Of a DNA stretch of 64,000 nucleotides, positions 56,100-64,000 are shown piece after piece. Within the stretch, counting starts at the first letter, position 1; every line of letters begins with the position of its first letter. The notes beneath the pieces were generated by a model that saw only the letters and a list, made by a program, of their open reading frames with translations, was not told the origin of the DNA and did not search any database. The stretch is from Sipunculus nudus (Eukaryota > Annelida > Sipuncula > Golfingiida > Sipunculidae): positions 91,894,642 through 91,958,641 of the forward strand of contig CM049306.1 in the NCBI GenBank assembly GCA_026874595.1, read 5' to 3'. The translations under genes and the position numbers were made by a program.

Positions 56100-57640
56100 A
56101 TTGAATGTAAATGCTGATATTGTATCAGTCATCTTATAAATTACTGCTGATATAATAACTGACATTACCTGAGACATTAGTTTAAGAAAAGTCTTTTTTT
56201 ACACATCAGGTGGAGCATTGACCTTTAAGTATTTTTGGCATTTACACCTGAGTATTCCAAGATATTAGTATTAATCAATTTGATTAATTAATTTAATCAG
56301 TATTATTTTAATCAAATGTTTTGAATTATTAGATTATTGCTTGGCTTTTTTATTTTCTTTGATAACTTTTACCTGAAAAATTGTAGAATCTGGATCTTAG
56401 GATACATCCAGGATACTTTTGGCCAGATAAATGATGCTTTCTCTTCTGAGTAGGTCACAAATTGTTTCATTTTTGTATTATCTGTTTTGTTTGCTTACCT
56501 GTCCATTACAATTAATATGTTGCGTACTGTGTATCCAATCAGTAACTAGTTTATCCAAAGAAACCCTGGATAAAGAGAAATATTATTATATAATCAGGTG
56601 AAGATAGATGAGTAGAAACATAGAATACCTCTTCATAAAACATGTATAACTTTAATCAAATTATTTTCTTCTGTGTATTACCAATAATTGGTGCAGCATA
56701 TTAAAAATGTGGTGAAGACTCTTATTCATAATTGCCAGAAAACAGTATTATTATGATTTTATTTTTTAAATAAGTATTTCTTAACTTAATGGAGAGGGAT
56801 TATACAGAGCCATGTAAAGCATAATTGCAATGAGATTTTTCCAATTTTTTTCTTTCCTTTTGAATGAATTGTATTGGTAAAGTTATTGTGTTATTGTGTT
56901 ATAGTCTGTTAATTATCTACCTTATTTTCACCAATCCTGCTGTGATGTTAGAGTATTTGTACATGAATCCTTTATCCAATGATTCTTTTTTGCTCAAATG
57001 ATTTTAACAAGTTTATGGTATTATCAAACCTAGTCTCCTTTCAGATTTGTATACACCCAGTGTTTTATGCAAAGTTTAAAGTATAACCAGGGGAACCAAA
57101 TTGTAAATAGTGCACAAAGTTTGTACTGTATGATAGGAGAATGAAAAATACATACTACCTATACCTATTGTTAATGCTTGTACATTGTCAGATTCATGTA
57201 AATTGAGTGTTTTTTCTATGATTCTTCCTATATTTCAAGATTAGTGTGAATGAGTGTTAGTTGTTGTATATCTTATTATTAGTTATTTTATCTGTAGCTT
57301 TCATTGGGCTGAGGAAAGGTGATAAATTTAATGGTTTATATCTTTCATTCAGTGGACCGCAATGTGCCAAACTTGTGTACAGAATAAATGCTTGTATATG
57401 CCTGTGTTACAAAGGTCTTACTTATTTTATGTTTAGTACGTTTGCTAGCATGACTTTTTAAAAATCACATGTAAGAGTGCCAAACCATCACCATGCATGG
57501 ACAAAGAATATAGGCCTGTATGCTGAACATGTATGAAATGAGCATGCCACTTGGCTTAAACTGGGGTTCAGTTGGTTAGTATGGTATTGTGGAGAAAGTC
57601 TCTGGACTGACAAAAAAACATGAAGAAGCCTTATAAAAAA
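56100..57640. other. Intergenic AT-rich sequence, no gene seen
   Basis: No exon, RNA gene or complete repeat could be supported. Confidence 0.45.
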
Positions 57641-57850
57641 CCTTTAAGGTCATCTGAGCCATAACGATGGTCCTTTGTCCATGATCCGGCTGGGCAGCTG
57701 TCATTAACAGGGCATGTTTTTAAACCATTTGACCTATGAATCCAAAATTTGACATACAGTTAGATGTCCCTAAGTTCTCCTACCAAACCAAAAACTGGGT
57801 CACTGCGTTCCTTCAAGAAATTAAGGAAAAACCTCCATTTTCCATAAAAA
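57641..57850 (+). repeat. Family A left-end fragment
   Basis: GGTCATCTGAGCCATAACGA, TGGTCCTTTGTCC and 'CATTAACAGGGCATGTTTT', then ACCAAACCAAAAACTGGGTC, match the family A element start near 21835-21975. It stops without a right hairpin. Confidence 0.55.
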
Positions 57851-60445
57851 AACTATTATTACACTTTAGGACTGTCTATTATCAAAACCACAAGAGCTGT
57901 TTTGTTTCTCTTTGGCTAAAATATTCCTTTATAAGTTTTCTATGGACAAGTCAAAGATTTAAGTCTGTATTTTGTCATTTCTTGAAGTTATATTGGTGTA
58001 AACATCATGCACTTTGTAAAAAAATAGAAAAAAAATATTCACTTCACACGATCATTGTTGAAGCTGGAGACTTTCAGTTATATAACTTTATATAATCAAG
58101 ATTCAATTGTATACCAAGATTAGATCTGATTTTGTAAATTTTATAATTATTAGCATTAACATAAAATTAGTACCTTATATTTTGCCCAATTTTGAACACG
58201 ATGTATTTTTACCTGTAAGTACTAATGATTAAATTTTCACAGCATGTACATATAAGTACTTAAGTACAAATTTTAAATTTAAAATAAATTTGCTAAAGAA
58301 TTAGGCTATTTATTGAATATTTTGGGAGGCTCTATTGTATTCACTTGCATTGTCAAGTTGCAGGCACCCCACTCCTCGTCACTGGAGGTCACCTATGCCA
58401 GGGTACCTGATTTTTAATGGGTCACCGGTAGGATATCACCCTGCTGACACAGGTGTAAAATTCTCATATTGCCCCCCCCCCCCCTCCATTGTAATGCAAT
58501 AATTGTTATTGTTTGAATTGTATTTCCTTTATTGTAATGCTGTTTCCACTCCAATATACAATTTTTTTATAGTAATTTAAGGATAATCCAGACGATGCCA
58601 TGTTGTGGTAATATAGCATTTTTAAAAAAATCAATTTTCTTTTAAATAATTTGAACAAATTAAAGGTATTTATTGTTTTGTTATAAGATTTTTTGTTGTA
58701 AACATAAGTACATTTGTATGCATAATATTTTGTTCTCTGACAAAATTAGGGATTTCAATTCTCATGTATATGACAATGGGTAAATCAAAAATGCTTCATC
58801 CACCCATCACGTTCTTTCGTGCGCATTGTCTCAAAAACCGTTTCAGATGTTTCCCTGACTTTCGTCCTCCAGGGATGCGGGGGACATTGATTTGGGTTTT
58901 CTGTCTGTCTGTCTGCCCCTCTGTCTGTCTGTCCGTCCGTCAGGTTTTTCATTTCCGTGCGATAACTTGCGTAAATTTTATCTGATTTCATTCAATTTTG
59001 GGTCAGTGATTGCTCTGGTTGGGGTCGATTTTTGACTGTCTATCTGAAAAATAGTTCTCAAAAACAACATTATCAAATATTGGTCCAATTTATCCATGTG
59101 TTTTTGTTTTCATGTTCCCTGCAGATGTCGCCACATGTCATAGTGGATCTGAGTAATTTTTCATGTGCCCTCAAGATTACTCCGCATGTCATAATTTTGG
59201 TAGCGTATCAAGCAGTAGTATAATTTATTGACGAAATCTGTATTATTAACAGGTAAAAAAATTATCTCGGGTACTTAATTCAGTTAGACATGTTTCAGTT
59301 ATGGCAAGCAAATGTGCTTAAAATGTTAGTTGAACAATACAACAACAGCCACGTGGATGAAAAAATGTTCTAACTGCTTCTTGCACAAAAATACATAAAT
59401 GAAGTTAAAGTCACTTTTTGTCGGAAATATGTTGAATATGGTTCCTAAATTAGATACACTTTGGTGCAAAAGTTTTTAATTAAAGACTGCCCCCTTTCAG
59501 CAGCAGCAATCTTTTTCTTCGGGTTTCAGACCAATTTTTTGCGGCCTACCCCTTTCAGGTTCTGTCATTAGTCTTCTGGGTTGGACCCCTTCTTTTTCTA
59601 AATCCTGGACCCGCCCCTGATGTCACAATGTCCATAACATTGATAAAAAAAAAGACTTAAAGCTCCCTTCTAAAAGGAATAAGACCGTATGGCGTGTGAA
59701 ACCTATATAAGTTTATTATATGAGCAGTCTCCCCATCATAATATTATATGGCATGAGACGTTACAATTTACTGAATGAGGCTACAAAGGAACCGGAGAAG
59801 AAAATCAGAGGGTTCTGGAGAGCAACAGCAGCCACGACCACCCGACGCCGCATTCCCTGATCCCCTACCATCTACCATGCACAAGCGTACAGACAGACTT
59901 GTTGTAGTTAGACCACAACGAACGATAACGAGCGATTTTTTTTTCTTCATCAGCCATTTAAGAAAGTGCGAAATCCTTTTCTCTATACAATGTTGTTTTT
60001 ACTATAATTTATGATTGCACATACAAAACTGGGTAAAGGAAGATATTCGCCTCTCTTAAATGACTCCGATATACCTTCATGGTTTCAATTATATTTATAT
60101 ATAAGCATCTAGTAACAGATGCCTATATATATCAAAAGCAGACTGTATAAAATTCGATGATTTGAATCTACATATACGGCTCTTTTTGATAATCAATGTA
60201 TTGTTTGTATCTGCGACGGTAGGGTGGACCAACAAAACGTATCACAACTTAAAAAGACACGTGGTTAAAAGTAATATAAAAAAAGTAATGAAATTTAAAA
60301 TTTCCATTAACAGTTATTAATATAAACTGAAAATCCATTATTATTGAAATTATTGAAGCCAGAACAGGTTTGAAGAGAAAGATTTTATACTTGATTACTC
60401 TGGAACGGTGATTTTATGTTTAATATCTACTTTTATATAATTGTA
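57851..60445. other. Intergenic sequence with repeat fragments, no gene seen
   Basis: It contains a C-run at about 58472-58484, a GTCTGTCTGTCTGCCCC-bearing repeat fragment at about 58790-59010, and a hAT-MITE relative at about 59480-59620. The 79-codon frame near 59775 lacks splice context or recognisable domains. Confidence 0.4.
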
Positions 60446-61503
60446 TCCGCCAAAACAGAGTTTTGCGGATACTATGTTTTCAGCCCACCGCCGCCGCCGT
60501 CGCCGCTTAGGTGTCCGGAGAACTCCTCCGTAACCGCTGGGTGGAATTTTACGAAACCCGGGATTATGTTCGGGTCACATGTAAACTGCTGCGCCCCGAT
60601 TTTGTTTTGACCTCTGACCTTTCTTCTCTCTAGTGCGTCCATCTGTGCGTCTGTTTTGACACATTAACCCACATATCTCGGGAACCCTTTGACCGATCCG
60701 GAAAAAAATTTAGGCACAAATGTAGCCCTTGGATAGCTTTATAACATACATAAAAATGGTGGCGCCACCTGCAACCATTTTTGCACAGCGTCCGTCTGTT
60801 TGTCTGCCGTGGGATAAAATCACTCATATCTCTGCACTGTTTGACTTATCTGCCTAAAATTTTGCAGGTTTATACATCTTGGATAGCTTTCTGGATTTTG
60901 TGGCAGGGGGCGCCACCTACATTTATGTTTACACTGCAGACATCCAGGCTTTTATCTCGGGAACCGTTTGACCGATTGGGCCCAAATTGTGCTTGTGTAT
61001 AGATCTCGCATAGCTCTTTATCATACGCAAAACTGGTGGCGCCACCTGCAACCATTTTTGAACAGCGTCCGTCTATTTGTCTGCCGTGGGATAAAATCAC
61101 TCATATCTCGGCAGTGGTTTGACTTACCTGCCTAAAATTTGCAGGTTTATACATCTTGGATAGCTTTCTGGATTGTATGACAGGCAGCGCCACCTACATT
61201 CACATTTACGCTGCAGACATCCAAGCTCATATCTCGGGAACCGTCTGTTTGTCTGCCGTGGGATAAAATCACTCATATCTCGGCAGTGGTTGACTTTTTG
61301 CATTTGTATACAACTTTGATAGCTTTCTGGATTTTGTGGTAGGTAGCACAACCTACATACACATTTTGGCTATAGACATCCATGCTAATATGCAGCACAC
61401 CTCACTCTATTTCCCCTTGTTACTCAATCCATGCCTCACTTCAGCCGTCCCACTCTGATTTCGGCGGATACACGTAGTCGCTTGTCGACTACCCGTATTC
61501 TAG
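60446..61503 (+). mobile_element. Complete non-autonomous Helitron (family B), 1058 bp
   Basis: It starts A|TCCGCCAAAACAG and ends TATTCTAG|T, obeying the Helitron rules: 5'-TC, CTRR-3', host A and T, no target duplication. A perfect 7-bp-stem hairpin GTAGTCG-CTTGT-CGACTAC at 61474-61492 lies 11 nt from the 3' end, the canonical place. The 5' end itself folds: TATCCGC..CAAAAC faces GTTTTG..CGGATA across three bases. The interior has two GGTGGCGCCACCTGCAACC blocks (60758, 61035) and repeated ATATCTCGGGAACCGT and GGGATAAAATCACTCATATC modules, so it too has a tandem core. No Rep or helicase coding sequence. Confidence 0.85.
61474..61492 (+). other. 3' terminal hairpin of the Helitron
   Basis: GTAGTCGCTTGTCGACTAC: 7-bp perfect stem and 5-nt loop, 11 nt before the CTAG end. 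Confidence 0.85.
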
Positions 61504-61699
61504 TTAATTAATACTATTCACTGAGCGTCATCTAATTTTACTATATTACCGTATTTATTCACATTTTATCTAGACCATTACGTACTCATTAAATTTTTAC
61601 CGGTTTTACCTTTGTGTACGCTTTTGTACTTTTATCTATGTTTTTAAATAAACGTCTTTCAAATATTGAGCAACTCTGCTGCATACTGGCTCACTACGT

Positions 61700-61900
61700 A
61701 ACTCTACTACAGTGGAACTTATCTTAGTGGACACCTCACTAAAGTGGGCACCTGTATATATAGTAGGAGGTTTTGGCAGTCCCACTTTTTCTGCTCCTTA
61801 TTATTTTACTTTCGTCCATGACCTTCAAAAATGAGCACCTCCGTCAAGTGAGCAGTATGGCCCAGTCCCAAGGGTGCCATTTTTAAAGTTAACAGCTGCG
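61700..61900. repeat. Possible MITE with CAGTGGAAC-type left end
   Basis: TACAGTGGAACTTATCTTAG, 'TGGACACCTCACTAAAGTG', then further on 'GAGCACCTCCGTCAAGTGAG' and CCCAGTCCCAAGGGTGCC. The layout recalls pogo-type MITEs like 11194-12438, but the right end was not identified. Confidence 0.3.
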
Positions 61901-62399
61901 TATCTACTTGTACGGACCCGGTGCGTGTGCTGATACGTACATACGGATATGGATATACGTTTTCGTGTGTGTCCATTATATACGTTTGTCAGTGCGGTTT
62001 TAGGTCTTTCAGCTCTTCAAAGGGGCTCTCGGCACATACGTTTCTATATACGTTTCCGTTGCCGCGGCTACATGATCCGGTTTGCAAAAACGTATAGGCC
62101 TATCCGCACGCCGCACCGCATAAAAATGGGGGAAGTCTTTCTATTTTTATTTCCTTGTGCGCGATTTTTGCCGCGTCCACGTCTGTATCCCAAGTTGACA
62201 CGCAGCTTAACTATAACTGTATTATAGGGCCTTTATGTGAACAGAATTTTATTTTGGTAGAGGCTACCCGGAAGATGTTGAAATGAAAAAATATGTTTAG
62301 TCAGTCAGGGTTACTATAAAATCGCACTGTTCCTGACTTGAATACCTGTTGCAGTCTGTAATACATCTCTATAGGCACATTAATTGTTTTAGAAGGGGC

Positions 62400-62581
62400 T
62401 GAAGGGCGTTCACCGGCGGCGCTGTATAGCTGTGTTTGATGTGAATGTGAACAGCCTGTGAGCTCCAACAGTTGTTTTCTGTCCTGTTTTGAACGGTATG
62501 TTACTCGTTATTTAAGAACAGTTCTACGTGTACTGTTGAGATACTGTGCCGCTCTTATTCGTAACCGCACAGACACTGTAG
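62400..62581 (+). other. Possible noncoding first exon of a gene beyond the window
   Basis: Less AT-rich sequence with CCGGCGGCGC near 62413 leads to CACTGTAG|GTAAGTTT, a consensus-like donor at 62581/62582. No coding frame or downstream acceptor within the window supports it further. Confidence 0.2.
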
Positions 62582-63421
62582 GTAAGTTTAACTCAACTGA
62601 TTTTATATGTCAAAACTTGATCTGCACATATATGCATTTTGTTATTACCATGCATTATCAATTATGGATGATGTATGAGTGACTATAGATAGAGACTTTT
62701 GATTAGCTGAGGTACCGAAGCAAGCCATTTTCATATATAATTATATATTCATACATACATACATATTAGTTAGTTTGTTAGTTAGTGTATATCTATCTAT
62801 AATTAAACGGATATATATTTGCTAAGTATATGCCAGAAGGCGTACGTATGTATTTTGAAGGAACCTGAAGTCTAGCTAAATATAGATGCATGTATGAAAA
62901 GCAATTTTTTTTCCATAAGCTCAACTGTTACATACTGATCTAAGTACATGCGGCTAAGCCTGCACCCTCGGGCACACCTGTAACTTCGCACAGCAATAGC
63001 CTGTGTCATAATAAGTGCGAATGAGGTGCGAATCTAAACATATACACCGGAGGTAATGTTTACAGAATATTATGCGCAGTGCTGGAACAGATTTATATTG
63101 TTGAAGTTGGGCTTTAAGTACACAGCTGCAGAGCTCTAGCTGTAAACATGCACTGGTCCACGACCCTATATTGGTCAGTTTGGCAATAATGTATTGTAAG
63201 TGCAATCGGCACTGGTCTGTTTTGTTTCTGTGGTTTATTTGCGGTTTATATACTGTTGATCTCGACATGTTTATACGAAATTGTCAGATAAACAATAGGT
63301 CTTTTCAGGTGAACAGGTGAACGCATTTAATATACGGAATATGAAATGGGGTTATTCTTCAAAATATACATATATGTATTAGTGAATTATATTTTGGCTT
63401 TAGCCGGAGAGAGAGAGAGAA

Positions 63422-63462
<41 letters not shown>

Positions 63463-64000
63463 GTTCATTCCACAATTTACATTTTTAAGTGTAATATATG
63501 TATTTTACATACTGGTATATCTCACAATTTATATCGTTCCTTATTAAGGTCACAGTCTGTCTCCCACGTCTGTTAAACATTACCAAATACAGAGTATTCT
63601 CAGGAATCAGAATATGCATGGGCAACTAATTAAGGGATCCCTCAGTATGCCGCAGATCGTACATTATATCAATAAAAACGGAATCAATTACATACACTTA
63701 CATATATGTTCTTTCAAATTTTCCGCAGTAAGGTAAGTTTTATCAAATATACAGGTAAGAATTAATTTAGGTAAGCAATGTATTCTTCACCAGGGCCATA
63801 TGTCAGGATAATTATTACAGTTTCAGAAACCGGCGTGTCCCGCGGGCGTGTGTGATTTTTTTAAGCCAACTATTATATGTATTTGGAGAATTAAAGTGAT
63901 AACATGTATAGTTAACTAATGCTAAGAAACTTTTCTTTATTTTACGGAGCTGTCACTGTCGGAGATTTTGACCTTGTTTATCTATAGGTTGTTAGTAAAC
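62582..64000. other. Sequence to the window end, no gene seen
   Basis: AT-rich, with no supported exon. It contains the GA microsatellite at about 63403-63459. Confidence 0.4.
63403..63459. repeat. (GA)n microsatellite
   Basis: A mostly pure GA run of about 55 bp; the Arg/Glu-rich open frame across it is a repeat artefact. Confidence 0.95.

Noticed and set aside
59775-60014. A 79-codon plus frame rich in Arg, Gln and Pro
   Set aside because: No splice context, no homology I recognise, and it runs into a low-complexity Phe stretch.

Overview
This is animal nuclear DNA: AT-rich, with short exons, long introns bounded by GT/AG, and many repeats in which tandem arrays sit inside dispersed elements. 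The protein content (a nanchung-type TRPV channel, a VWDE-like membrane protein and a CIMIP2/FAM166 ciliary protein) and the repeat style suggest a lophotrochozoan, most likely a bivalve mollusc. That taxonomic call is an inference and no database search was possible.

Layout: (1) 1-3425 is repeat-rich sequence, probably intron or 5' flank, with a ~335-bp tandem array joined to a Helitron-like element. (2) 3426-14609 (+) holds the 3' part of a VWDE-like gene: seven coding exons rebuilt in one frame (399 residues) covering an EGF module, a cysteine-rich stalk, one membrane helix and a cytoplasmic tail. Its introns carry a piggyBac-like MITE, nested Helitrons, a dead Tigger-like element and 145-bp tandem repeats. 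(3) 14610-26439 lies between convergent genes and holds several repeat families, including an 84-bp satellite. (4) 51051-26440 (-) is a complete TRPV channel gene: 15 coding exons, 762 residues, with every exon phase agreeing. (5) Intron 2 of that gene contains a ~6.26-kb DNA transposon (41213-47476) with long terminal inverted repeats, ten copies of a 14-bp subterminal motif, and an intact 858-residue DDE-type transposase with a likely noncoding first exon. This is the most notable element of the window. (6) 51427-56007 (+) is a complete CIMIP2/FAM166-like gene (7 exons, 305 residues) that starts 375 bp from the TRPV start codon in the opposite direction. The shared promoter carries a forkhead-type site and an RFX X-box-like palindrome. 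(7) 56008-64000 has no convincing coding gene and contains a canonical non-autonomous Helitron at 60446-61503.

How the parts fit: nanchung-type TRPV channels act in sensory cilia and CIMIP2 proteins line ciliary doublet microtubules, so the divergent pair with FOX- and RFX-like sites reads as a shared ciliary promoter. The transposons are passengers, but two of them end within 33-48 bp of coding-exon splice acceptors.
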